A DNA stretch of 64,000 nucleotides from Bacteroidia bacterium. GTDB lineage: Bacteria; Bacteroidota; Bacteroidia; Bacteroidales; Azobacteroidaceae. The stretch lies in the NCBI GenBank assembly GCA_025996865.1, contig BNTV01000001.1:66825-130824 (forward strand), read 5' to 3'. The notes beneath the pieces are model-generated. The model had not been told where the DNA came from. It searched no databases and saw only the letters and a list, made by a program, of their open reading frames with translations. Below, piece by piece: positions 24,438 to 33,379 of this stretch (position 1 is its first letter; each line of letters starts with the position of its first letter). The translations under genes were made by a program, and so were the position numbers.

Positions 24438-26447
24438 ATGCAACAAGAAGATGATCTCCGGGGATTGGCAAAAGTCATGGACTTTATGCGTGCCCTCAGT
24501 ATTTTATTCGTAGTAATCAACATCTATTGGTTTTGTTACCAGCAGATGATAAATTGGGGTATCAACATCGGTGTAGTCGATAAGATACTCGTTAATTTTG
24601 ACCGAACGGCGGGTTTATTCCATAATATCCTTTGGACTAAACTATTTTCGGTAGTATTCCTCGCCCTTTCCTGTCTGGGAACAAAGGGGGTTAAGGAAGA
24701 AAAAATCACATGGAACAAAATCATTGTGTTCCTGTCAGCCGGATTCGTGCTATTCTTTTTTAACTGGTGGCTGTTAGCCTTACCCTTGCCGCTGGAAGCA
24801 AATGCAGGCTTTTATATCCTAACAATGTCTGTAGGATACATTTTTCTATTAATGGGTGGAACATGGATGTCGCGCCTGCTCAAAAACAATATGATGGACG
24901 ACGTGTTCAATGTCGAGAACGAATCCTTTCAGCAGGAAACTAAGCTAATGGAAAACGAGTATTCTGTAAACCTGCCCACACGTTTTTATTACCGTAAGAA
25001 ATGGAATAACGGATGGATTAATGTGGTAAATCCGTTCAGGGCTTCCATTGTGTTGGGTACACCCGGATCGGGCAAGAGTTACGCCGTTGTTAATCAGTAC
25101 ATAAAACAGCAAATTGAAAAGGGCTATTCACTTTACTGTTATGATTTCAAGTACCCCGATCTCTCAACCATAGCCTATAACCACCTGCTTAATAATCAAG
25201 GTGGTTATAAGAAAGTACCTACTTTCTATGTGATTAACTTTGACGATCCCTCACGTTCGCACCGTTGTAATCCGCTTAATCCAGCATTCATGAATGACAT
25301 AGCCGATGCTTACGAATCAGCCTATACGATAATGCTGAATTTGAACCGCACTTGGGTGACCAAGCAGGGTGACTTCTTTGTGGAATCGCCTATTGTGCTG
25401 TTTGCCGCTATTATCTGGTATTTAAGGATTTACAAAGACGGTATTTATTGTACATTTCCGCACGCTATTGAATTTTTGAACAAACGATACGAAGATATTT
25501 TCCCTATTCTGACCTCTTATCCTGAATTGGAAAATTATCTATCCCCCTTTATGGATGCCTGGCTCGGTGGCGCTGCTGAGCAGTTGCAGGGGCAGATCTC
25601 ATCGGCTAAAATCCCACTTTCGCGTATGATTTCCCCGCAACTTTATTGGGTAATGAGTGGTGACGAATTTTCGCTGGATATAAACAACCCGGATGAACCT
25701 AAGATACTCTGCGTAGGCAACAACCCCGATAGACAGAATATTTACGGGGCGGCACTCGGCCTTTACAATAGCCGTATTGTGAAATTAATCAACAAGAAGG
25801 GGCAACTGAAAAGCAGCGTGGTAATTGACGAATTGCCGACGATTTACTTCAAAGGTTTGGATAACCTGATAGCAACTGCCCGTTCCAATAAAGTAGCCGT
25901 ATTGCTCGGCTTTCAGGACTTCTCGCAGCTAAAGCGCGATTATGGGGATAAAGAGGCAGCCGTTGTGATGAACACCGTCGGTAATATTTTCAGCGGCCAG
26001 GTAGTAGGCGACACGGCTAAAAATCTTTCAGAGCGTTTCGGGAAAGTATTGCAGAAACGCCAGTCTATGACTATCAACCGTAACGACAAATCCACATCTA
26101 TATCCACGCAACTCGACAGCCTAATCCCCGCCAGCAAGATAGCCAATCTGACACAAGGTATGTTCGTGGGCGCTATCGCAGATAATTTCGACGAGCGGAT
26201 AGAACAAAAGATTTTCCATGCTGAAATTGTGGTGGACAACGAACGGGTAAAACGAGAAACTGCCAAATATCAACAGATACCTGTTATCACCAACTTTGTC
26301 GATGAGGACGGAGTGGACAGAATGAAGGAAATGATTAAGGAGAATTATGACCGTATAAAAGCAGAAATCCGCCAAATTGTAGATGACGAACTGGAACGGA
26401 TAAAGAACGATCCAATACTGTGTAAACTCTTACCGGATCAGGAGTAA
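24438..26447 (+). CDS. mobC: Type IV coupling protein MobC (VirD4/TraG-like)
   Basis: 669-residue membrane ATPase that links the relaxosome to the mating pore. The N-terminal membrane region (about residues 15-155) has the family mark NIYWFCYQQM and four helices. The ATPase domain has Walker A GTPGSGKSYAVVNQ near residue 213 and Walker B SSVVIDELPTIYFKGLD near 462, followed by ARSNKVAVLLGFQDFSQLK. The length is normal and the gene intact. In related CTns it follows mobB directly. Here it is displaced by cargo and preceded by a palindrome at its start codon. A terminator follows at 26454. Confidence 0.94.
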   Translation: MQQEDDLRGLAKVMDFMRALSILFVVINIYWFCYQQMINWGINIGVVDKILVNFDRTAGLFHNILWTKLFSVVFLALSCLGTKGVKEEKITWNKIIVFLSAGFVLFFFNWWLLALPLPLEANAGFYILTMSVGYIFLLMGGTWMSRLLKNNMMDDVFNVENESFQQETKLMENEYSVNLPTRFYYRKKWNNGWINVVNPFRASIVLGTPGSGKSYAVVNQYIKQQIEKGYSLYCYDFKYPDLSTIAYNHLLNNQGGYKKVPTFYVINFDDPSRSHRCNPLNPAFMNDIADAYESAYTIMLNLNRTWVTKQGDFFVESPIVLFAAIIWYLRIYKDGIYCTFPHAIEFLNKRYEDIFPILTSYPELENYLSPFMDAWLGGAAEQLQGQISSAKIPLSRMISPQLYWVMSGDEFSLDINNPDEPKILCVGNNPDRQNIYGAALGLYNSRIVKLINKKGQLKSSVVIDELPTIYFKGLDNLIATARSNKVAVLLGFQDFSQLKRDYGDKEAAVVMNTVGNIFSGQVVGDTAKNLSERFGKVLQKRQSMTINRNDKSTSISTQLDSLIPASKIANLTQGMFVGAIADNFDERIEQKIFHAEIVVDNERVKRETAKYQQIPVITNFVDEDGVDRMKEMIKENYDRIKAEIRQIVDDELERIKNDPILCKLLPDQE

Positions 26448-26453
26448 AAACCA

Positions 26454-26492
26454 CAAACAAAATAACCACTTCCAAGGTGGCTATTTTGTTTG
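26454..26492. terminator. Bidirectional terminator between mobC and the convergent gene
   Basis: CAAACAAAATA and CCAC on the left pair with GTGG and TATTTTGTTTG on the right, with one mismatch inside the stem. The A-rich left flank and T-rich right arm allow termination from both sides. It lies 7 bp after the mobC stop. Confidence 0.75.
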
Positions 26493-26531
26493 ATTACCAT
26501 ACGCTAAACCGCTTATTATAGGCAGGTTCCT

Positions 26532-27290
26532 CTATTTTATTATGGACTCAATCATTTTTGTAATAGTATTTCCTCTTGCATTTTCGTCTGTTATAGCTTC
26601 CACAAGCCTAAAAGAAACAAGTATATTTTGAACTCTTAAAAGGCTATCGTGATATTCTTTCAGTTGTCGGATTGTTTTGTTATAAAGAAAAAATAGAACA
26701 CAAGAAATAAATTCAATAATAATCCCAGCACCGCTGATGAGATATGAACTTATCATATCTGAAAAACAATAACTTGCAATTAATCCACTGCAAATAAGAA
26801 TAAATCCTAAGATAATTAATATCAATGTTATATGAAAACTTTTAGCTGTATGAGACTTGACAAGAACGTAATAATCGGAAAGATTTTCGAGATTCATTTT
26901 AAGAAGACTATTATAATATTCATCGTCAACTGATTTTGAGATAGGGAAACCTAAGTGAATTTTCTTTATTGACTCATACTTGTCTATTTCCAGTTTTGAT
27001 TTATAAGTATCTTGACAAACTAATGCAATAATGAATAAAAGTAGTATGATTATGCATATTATTAAAAACCAAAGAGGTAAAACAAAAACTTCAAATATGT
27101 GAAGAAGAATGAATATACTAAATATGCCAATAATAGTAAGGCACATTCTAATACTTGCTTTGTCCGTTTGGAACTTCTTTTTTGCCTGAGATAGTAAATT
27201 TTCTATTTCAGATAACCGATTTTTAAAATCTTCATTTAGTAATTCCTCTTCTGTGGAATTCTCTGCTTTTTTCAATTGTTCTGTCTCCAT
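26532..27290 (-). CDS. TRADD-N-associated membrane domain protein (putative defence component)
   Basis: 252-residue membrane protein with a soluble coiled-coil-prone N-terminus (residues 1-45) and a first helix pair at about 50-95. The C-terminal segment (LENLSDYYVLVKSHTAKSFH, two helices, then FFLYNKTIRQLKEYHDSLLR and VQNILVSFRLVEAI) matches my memory of the TRADD-N-associated membrane domain. That domain has been described in predicted prokaryotic conflict systems. It is on the same strand as the SIR2-TPR gene upstream but separated from it by an attC-like palindrome, and is flanked by two copies of a 24-bp repeat (26504-26527 and 27433-27456). It therefore looks like a mobile cassette. AT-rich. 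Confidence 0.6.
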   Translation of the reverse strand: METEQLKKAENSTEEELLNEDFKNRLSEIENLLSQAKKKFQTDKASIRMCLTIIGIFSIFILLHIFEVFVLPLWFLIICIIILLLFIIALVCQDTYKSKLEIDKYESIKKIHLGFPISKSVDDEYYNSLLKMNLENLSDYYVLVKSHTAKSFHITLILIILGFILICSGLIASYCFSDMISSYLISGAGIIIEFISCVLFFLYNKTIRQLKEYHDSLLRVQNILVSFRLVEAITDENARGNTITKMIESIIK

Positions 27291-27325
27291 ATATGCTTTA
27301 AATTTTAGAATTCACTTAACTTGTC

Positions 27326-27451
27326 TATAACGTGTTGGCGGCTTGGCGCAGTGGCGGGTTCACTGAGGCTCGCGCGGGAACGAAACTTCCGAAATCGCAC
27401 TGCCGTTTGAGCGGACTACACTCGCCATTGTGCCAAACCGCTCGTTACAGG
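27326..27451. repeat. Large attC-like imperfect palindrome beside defence genes
   Basis: A 126-bp imperfect palindrome lies between the two defence genes. The outer left arm contains TATAACGTG, then GGCTTGGCGCAGTGGCG (ends 27356). The right arm is CGCCATTGTGCCAAACCG, CTCGTTACAGG (27423-27451). The ends read TAACG...CGTTA, as in integron attC sites and in repeat families of Bacteroidota. It is much more GC-rich than the genes on either side. No integron integrase is visible in the window. Confidence 0.55.
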
Positions 27452-27475
27452 CAGGTCTTTTTTTAGTCGTTCGTC

Positions 27476-30400
27476 CTACGGTAATGATATTCTAAATTTC
27501 GATATTAATTTTTGAAAATCATTATCATTAAAATAATATCTCCAATCATCATCAGTTAAGACATCGTTTACCGTAATACTTTGAGTATCTAAACTTTCCT
27601 CTAAATATTGCAAAGCGTTCTTTTTATCCTTTATTTGAGCATAACCGCAAGCAAGGTTATAACTGTTTGCAGGATTAAGGTTATATGCTTCGAGGCATTT
27701 TTCAATACCTTCGTGAAAAAAATGTGTATCATTTTTTATTTTTGCTAAATCGTAAAGAGCAAATCCCCAATTGGTATATATTGCATCATTATACGGATTA
27801 ATTTTTATTGCTTCGGCGAATTTTTCAAAGCTTTTTTCAAATAACTTTTCGTTTTGTTCGATTTTAGCAAGTCCAGATATACTTGTTCCCCAATTAGAAA
27901 AGGCAAAATCATTGTTTGAATTAATTTTTGTTGCTTTTTCAAACTTCTCAAAACTTTCCTGAAATTTGCTTTTATCGTTTTTTAAATCCGCCAAATGATA
28001 CAAAGCAAATCCCCAATTACTAAACGCATCATCATTTTGTGGATTAATCCGAGTCGCTTCTTTGTATTTCATAAAACATTCTCCAAACAAAATATCATCT
28101 TGTTTTAACATCGCCAATTCTGCAATTGCAAATCCCCAACTATTTAAAAAACTATCGTCCTCATAGTATATTTGAGTTGCTCTTTCAAATTTTCTAAAAC
28201 TTTCTTTAAACAGTTCTTCGTCTTTTTGTAGCCTTGCAAAATTTGTCAATGCGACTCCCCATTCATAGAAAGCCTTGTCATTATTACGATTAATCTCCGT
28301 TACTCTACTAAATTTATCACAACATTGTTTAAAAATAGAAACTTCGGAAGTTATGTCAGTTAATTCTAAAAGTGTTATTCCCCAGTTATAAAAAGCATCC
28401 TCGTATTGAGGGTCAATTGCAGTCGCCTTTTTAAACATCTCAAAACTGTCTTCAAATAGTTTTTCATCTTGTTTTATCTGCGCTAATTCAGACAACACAA
28501 TACCCCAATTACAAAAGGCATCTGCATTTTGTGGATTAATTTTTGTTGTGGCATTTAGTTTCGCAATACTTTCCCTGTACAATTTTTCATCATCTTCAAT
28601 TTGTGCTAAAGCAAAAAGTGTGGTTCCCCAATTCAACAAAGCATTTTCGTGATTAGGATTAATTTTTATTGCTTGTTCAAATTTATTACAACTTTCGTAA
28701 AAAAAATTCTTGTCTTCTTTTATTTTTGCTAACTCTAATAATGCAGTTCCCCAATTATAAAAGGCATTCTCATGATTTGTGTTAGTTTTTATTGCTTGTT
28801 CAAACTTATCAAAACTTTCGTAAAAAAGATTTTCGTCTTCTTTTATTTTTGCCAAATCGGAAAGTGTTTTACCCCAGCTACTAAAAGCCTCTGTATTTTG
28901 AGGATTTACTTTTGTTGCTTTTTCAAATTGCTTAAAACTTTCTTCAAAAATTTCTTCGTCTGGATTGATTTCAGTATAATGAGATAATGTAATACCCCAA
29001 TTATAATTTGCTTCCGGATTTTGTGGATTAATTTTTGTCGCTTTATCGTATTTTGCAAAACTTTCATTGAAAAGACTTTCTTTTTTTTGTATTTTTGCTA
29101 ATTCATAAAGAGAGGTACCCCAACTGCAAAAAGCGTAATCGTCCATAGGATTAATATCCGTTGCTTTTTGAAATTTATCAAAACTCTCTTTATACAAATT
29201 TTCTGCCCCTATTATCTCTGCTAAGTCCATCAAAACATTTCCCCAATTATGAAATGCTTCTGCGTGTAGCGGATTTATTGTTGTTGTTTTCTCAAATTTG
29301 TCAATTGCGTCATTATAACTATTTTCGTTTTTCGATAATCTTGCTAAATCGTTCAAGGCACACCCCCAGTTATAAAATGCTTTCTCGTTTTTAGGATTGA
29401 TTGTAACACATTTTTCATATTTACTAAATATTTCAGTAAATAGAGATTGGTCGTTATTTATTTTATATAAATCATATAATGCCGCGCCCCAATTATAATA
29501 AATACTATCATCTTGCGGGCTGAATTTTGCAGCCCATCCATATTTTTCAAAACTCTTATAAAATAGATTTATATTCGATTTAATTTTTGCCAAATCAGAA
29601 AGAGCATTGCCCCAATTAGATAATGTATTTTCATTACTTCCATTAATTTTTATTGCTTGCTCATATTTTTCAAAACTTTCATAAAATAGTTTTTCATCCT
29701 GTTTCTTTTTTGCTAAGTTGTTTAAAGTTGTTCCCCAGTTAAAAAAAGCCAAATCACGATTTGGATTAACTTGCGTTGCTTTCTCAAATATTTCAAAACT
29801 ATTTTTAATAATGCTTTCTTCGTTTATTGTTTCACCCCAATTTACAAGTGCTAATCCCCAGTTATTAATTGCATCATAATTTTGGGGGTTAAACTCTACT
29901 GCTATTTTATATTGTTCGATTGATTTTTTGTAATCTTGTATTAAATTAAATTTCAATCCTTCTGAAAAATGTATATTGGAATATAATTCCATTCGACTTT
30001 CGGTATCATTCGTATTCAATGTTGCTTTTTGTCGCTCTATAAAAGAATCTATTTCTTGTTTTTGTTTTTCTAATTTTAGAGCAACTTTAATATCAATGTG
30101 GCTTTGTGTTGTTTCCTTTATATTGATTAGTTGCTCAATAACATTTTCTATTTCAGGGAAATCATTTATTAGAATAGGAGTTAAAAAATCGCCAAGTTTT
30201 TGTTCAAATTCTATTCGTTTTTGTTCAAATTCTGTTTCCCTTATGATTATGTAATGTTTGTTTTTACTGTTAGAACCTAAAATTTTATGAATTTCAAAAA
30301 GTATGTTATTAATTTGAAAATCACCCATTCCATAGCCCAAAAACAACATTGTTTTATAAGTAATCATATTTCGCAAATGAAAAAGAATACGTCTTGCATC

Positions 30401-31015
30401 TTCATTTTGTTGACTATATAAATTTTCATAATTAGACGGAAACAAAACCATACTTTGTCCATCAGTAATTGTTCCGTGTAATTTCAATAAAGTTAATTCA
30501 TGGGCATTGTATAATGTTCCTAATTCAAAATTTTTTCCAATTGTAGCAGTTTTTTCTGTAAAATCCTCCGATAGTTCAAAAGCATTATCATAGTTTGTGG
30601 TAATAATCTTTTTTGTTAATTTACATAATTGCTTGTGTAGTACATAGTTGTTTGATTCTTGTAAGGTAAAAAAAGTTTCTACAAATTGTATTACTTTATT
30701 TTTTAATATATGCGCATTGTGTGTATCTAATTTTTCAATTAGTTCTAAAATTACAATTGGGTCAAATTTATCTACTAATGGTTTTATGCAAGCAACATCT
30801 ATATGCTCATCCTCTAAATGATTGAGAATTTGTCTTGTTAAATTTCTCCAATCTTTCAGTTGTTCATTTCTCTGATTTTTAAAATTAAAGGACAACCCAG
30901 CACCAACAAATAGTACGAGTTCATTCTTTTCGACTGCTTTTTTTAATTCTTGTGGTATATTTATCATTTTTAATTCAATATCTTTCAAACTATATAATTC
31001 AATTTGTTTTGTCAA
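27476..31015 (-). CDS. SIR2-domain protein with 18 TPR-like repeats (putative defence NADase)
   Basis: 1179-residue soluble protein. The N-terminal SIR2-like domain (about residues 15-290) shows the NAD-binding motif LVLFVGAGLSFNF, the TTNYDNAFE motif and the catalytic-type His in LLKLHGTI. It is followed by a 18-copy array of about 41 residues each (about residues 380-1120). Each unit carries the NWG.AL..LA...-F..SFEKFE.A.KINP pattern, longer than the usual 34-residue TPR. SIR2 proteins of this kind deplete NAD+ on phage infection in several defence systems (family knowledge). The repeats probably sense or scaffold. AT-rich and clearly foreign in composition compared with the tra genes. Between its start and 31194 no gene is seen. 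Confidence 0.8.
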   Translation of the reverse strand: MTKQIELYSLKDIELKMINIPQELKKAVEKNELVLFVGAGLSFNFKNQRNEQLKDWRNLTRQILNHLEDEHIDVACIKPLVDKFDPIVILELIEKLDTHNAHILKNKVIQFVETFFTLQESNNYVLHKQLCKLTKKIITTNYDNAFELSEDFTEKTATIGKNFELGTLYNAHELTLLKLHGTITDGQSMVLFPSNYENLYSQQNEDARRILFHLRNMITYKTMLFLGYGMGDFQINNILFEIHKILGSNSKNKHYIIIRETEFEQKRIEFEQKLGDFLTPILINDFPEIENVIEQLINIKETTQSHIDIKVALKLEKQKQEIDSFIERQKATLNTNDTESRMELYSNIHFSEGLKFNLIQDYKKSIEQYKIAVEFNPQNYDAINNWGLALVNWGETINEESIIKNSFEIFEKATQVNPNRDLAFFNWGTTLNNLAKKKQDEKLFYESFEKYEQAIKINGSNENTLSNWGNALSDLAKIKSNINLFYKSFEKYGWAAKFSPQDDSIYYNWGAALYDLYKINNDQSLFTEIFSKYEKCVTINPKNEKAFYNWGCALNDLARLSKNENSYNDAIDKFEKTTTINPLHAEAFHNWGNVLMDLAEIIGAENLYKESFDKFQKATDINPMDDYAFCSWGTSLYELAKIQKKESLFNESFAKYDKATKINPQNPEANYNWGITLSHYTEINPDEEIFEESFKQFEKATKVNPQNTEAFSSWGKTLSDLAKIKEDENLFYESFDKFEQAIKTNTNHENAFYNWGTALLELAKIKEDKNFFYESCNKFEQAIKINPNHENALLNWGTTLFALAQIEDDEKLYRESIAKLNATTKINPQNADAFCNWGIVLSELAQIKQDEKLFEDSFEMFKKATAIDPQYEDAFYNWGITLLELTDITSEVSIFKQCCDKFSRVTEINRNNDKAFYEWGVALTNFARLQKDEELFKESFRKFERATQIYYEDDSFLNSWGFAIAELAMLKQDDILFGECFMKYKEATRINPQNDDAFSNWGFALYHLADLKNDKSKFQESFEKFEKATKINSNNDFAFSNWGTSISGLAKIEQNEKLFEKSFEKFAEAIKINPYNDAIYTNWGFALYDLAKIKNDTHFFHEGIEKCLEAYNLNPANSYNLACGYAQIKDKKNALQYLEESLDTQSITVNDVLTDDDWRYYFNDNDFQKLISKFRISLP

Positions 31016-31193
31016 TGTCCGCTTGCTCTATCGCCAGATCGCCAGACTTGCCTTATAAATATACGCAACAACTATCCGAAATACGCAATGCTTAAAAAGA
31101 ATAATTATATCAGCCGACAAATTTAGTTAATATCTGAGGAACAGAGCGATTAGTTCCCACAATCTTTATTCCGATATACATTACTATACAGTA

Positions 31194-31586
31194 TCAATTC
31201 AGATACTTACCCGCATTACCACCTCTAAAGGAATAATCCATTCCTACATTGGTCGCTTTCAACTCATATTTGCTCACTATCTCATCCAGCAGGCTCTCGT
31301 CCAAATGCAGAAAAGCCCCGAATGACGGATAATCCGTCAATCCCAAACCTATCATTATCCCGTCTTTTTCATCTTCCATACCCTGCATAAACACGAAATA
31401 GTTGTGCGGATTGGCTCCGTCCATATTAAACATTATCTCTTCGTTCGACAACTCCGGCGGAGTAATCCCTTCGGGCATTAATTTATAATAATCGTAATCC
31501 ACCCATCCCCGGTCATGGTAAAATGAAAACAGTTCCCTTAGCTGTTCTGTGGACAAATGCTTAATCGAATAAAATTGCTCAATCAT
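31194..31586 (-). CDS. Hypothetical protein, 130 residues
   Basis: Soluble, acidic protein without signal peptide or membrane helix (MIEQFYSIKHLSTEQLRELF; GWVDYDYYKLMPEG; DESLLDEIVSKYELKATNVG). I do not recognise a family. It lies alone on the minus strand between the SIR2 gene and the DUF3945 gene. The 216 bp to the next gene hold two CCACAAGTC repeats (near 31681-31710) and no gene. The codon use and the clean frame support a real gene. It could be a small regulator or an anti-defence or immunity protein, but nothing in the sequence decides this. Confidence 0.55.
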   Translation of the reverse strand: MIEQFYSIKHLSTEQLRELFSFYHDRGWVDYDYYKLMPEGITPPELSNEEIMFNMDGANPHNYFVFMQGMEDEKDGIMIGLGLTDYPSFGAFLHLDESLLDEIVSKYELKATNVGMDYSFRGGNAGKYLN

Positions 31587-31802
31587 ATTTCAAAAATTAA
31601 CCCTCCAAAGTTAGGCATTATTCCCGGATAAGGGGGTAAAACCGACCGCTGAATTTCCTTCGGTAGTAAGACTTTACTGCCACAAGTCGCCAGTTGACTT
31701 CCACAAGTCTCCGCAGGCTTAATATTGCTTTGCCCATCAATAGGTTACATCTAATTTCGCCCATGCGTCGATATTGGCGCTAACTAAAAACATTCGTAAA
31801 AT

Positions 31803-33344
31803 ATGAGCGAAAAATTAAAGAACGATGCCAAAAAAGTAATGCTCGTTCAAGATGCAAGCAGCGGCCAACTGAAAGCCGTTACCGATGTGGATAAGGACGG
31901 AAATATTCAGACGGTTGAACCCACTAAAGCAAATTTGGCTTCCCTGCTGAATGTGAACACACATGATTCGGCACTTGAAGCATTCTTCAAAAAGATGATG
32001 GAACAGGCAGATAATCCGGCACACTCAGGGTTATCCAATCCCATCAATAAAGTCTTTATCATGACCGAGAGTGTTTTTAATAAGCTCGTCAAAATCAACT
32101 TTCCTCCCGAAGAACTGGAAAAGTACCGAGTTGATCCGGCAGCCGAACTCCAAAAGCTGCAAGACAAAGGGCAAAATCCCAAAGTGCAGCAGGGCGGCGG
32201 CGATACCACTTCCCAATCCGCTTTCCAACCGATGGACGTAAGTAAAATCGACCGGGCAGATTTGGAACGTAAAGGGATTAAGCCGGAAGCGATAGAGCCG
32301 CACTTGAAAGCGATGTCCTACGGCCACAAGTCCAACGGACTTATTGAAATGAATCCTGAAATGGAGCCGGGCGGTATGCGTATCCCCACTAAAGGGCGTA
32401 TTTCTCTGGAAGAACAGCCGGACGGCTCTATCAAAGCCATTCCTCACTACTATCAGGAAAAGCCGAATCTGGATGCGCCCCTGCGAGGGATATTGCTCGA
32501 TGATGAAGCGAAAGCAAACCTGACAACAACGGGCAACGCCGGAAAAGTAATTGAATTGGAACTTACCCCCGGCAAAAAAGAACCCTGTTATGTTACTCTC
32601 GACAAACAGACGAACGGATTGGAAGTATTACCTGTCAATCAGATCGGCCCGATTGACAAAATTAAAGGTATTGAACTCTCCGAAGGACAGAAGTTGGACT
32701 TTGCGGCAGGACGAAAAGTGTTAGTTGAGGGCATGACTTCCCGTAGCGGAACTAAATTCGACGGGTATGTTCAAATCAATGCTTCGGACAAGAAATTCGA
32801 TTTTACCTATGACGGCTTAGACCGTAATCGCTATGCCCAAGAGAATAAGGAAATCCGCCAGCAGAAGAAAGCAGAAGGTCAGGAAACCACGAAAAAAGTT
32901 TCCACCGGCGAGGATAAAAAAGAGATTTTTATCCCTAAAAAATTATTGGGAGTTGAACTCGACGAAAAGCAGATTAAATCGTTGGAAGCGGACAAAGCCA
33001 CCTATGTAAAAGCCATGATGAAAGACGGGCAGGATCAGCCTTTCAATGCGTGGGTTAAACCGAACCACGAAAAAGGCAAACTGGATTTTTTCAAGTATAA
33101 CCCCGACTACGCCAAAAAGCAAGGTGCGACAGTGAAACCCGCCGCCGAAAGCAAAACGCAGGTTGCCGTCAATTCCGAGGGCAAAACCAACGAAGCAACC
33201 AAGAAAGTGGATAAGCCGCTCCAAAAGGGGCAACAGAACCCGACCGAAGTCCAGCAGAAAAAGCAGGACGAAAACAAGCAACGGCAAAATCCGCAAAACC
33301 GGCAGTCGGCTCCAAAGGCAAAGAAAAGTCGGGGTGTTTCCTAA
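31803..33344 (+). CDS. DUF4099/DUF3945 protein of the CTn backbone
   Basis: 513-residue hydrophilic protein that precedes topB in many Bacteroides CTns. The central DUF4099-like part is at residues 145-285 (DRADLERKGIKPEAIEPHLK; MRIPTKGRISLEEQPDGSIK). Two DUF3945 repeats follow, GIELSEGQKLDFAAGRKVLV near 294 and GVELDEKQIKSLEADKATYV near 382. The C-terminus is a long Lys/Gln-rich disordered tail. Function unknown; the repeats are also found fused to DNA-processing proteins, so it may assist TopB or the helicase. 35 bp separate it from topB. Confidence 0.8.
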   Translation: MSEKLKNDAKKVMLVQDASSGQLKAVTDVDKDGNIQTVEPTKANLASLLNVNTHDSALEAFFKKMMEQADNPAHSGLSNPINKVFIMTESVFNKLVKINFPPEELEKYRVDPAAELQKLQDKGQNPKVQQGGGDTTSQSAFQPMDVSKIDRADLERKGIKPEAIEPHLKAMSYGHKSNGLIEMNPEMEPGGMRIPTKGRISLEEQPDGSIKAIPHYYQEKPNLDAPLRGILLDDEAKANLTTTGNAGKVIELELTPGKKEPCYVTLDKQTNGLEVLPVNQIGPIDKIKGIELSEGQKLDFAAGRKVLVEGMTSRSGTKFDGYVQINASDKKFDFTYDGLDRNRYAQENKEIRQQKKAEGQETTKKVSTGEDKKEIFIPKKLLGVELDEKQIKSLEADKATYVKAMMKDGQDQPFNAWVKPNHEKGKLDFFKYNPDYAKKQGATVKPAAESKTQVAVNSEGKTNEATKKVDKPLQKGQQNPTEVQQKKQDENKQRQNPQNRQSAPKAKKSRGVS

Positions 33345-33379
33345 TTCATTTATCAATAATTATTTAAAAATAAATCACA

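Noticed and set aside
27600..29900. Regular 123-bp repeats that could be taken for a CRISPR or satellite
   Set aside because: They are the DNA of the 41-residue protein repeats; no constant repeat-unique spacer pattern, and the reading frame is open throughout.
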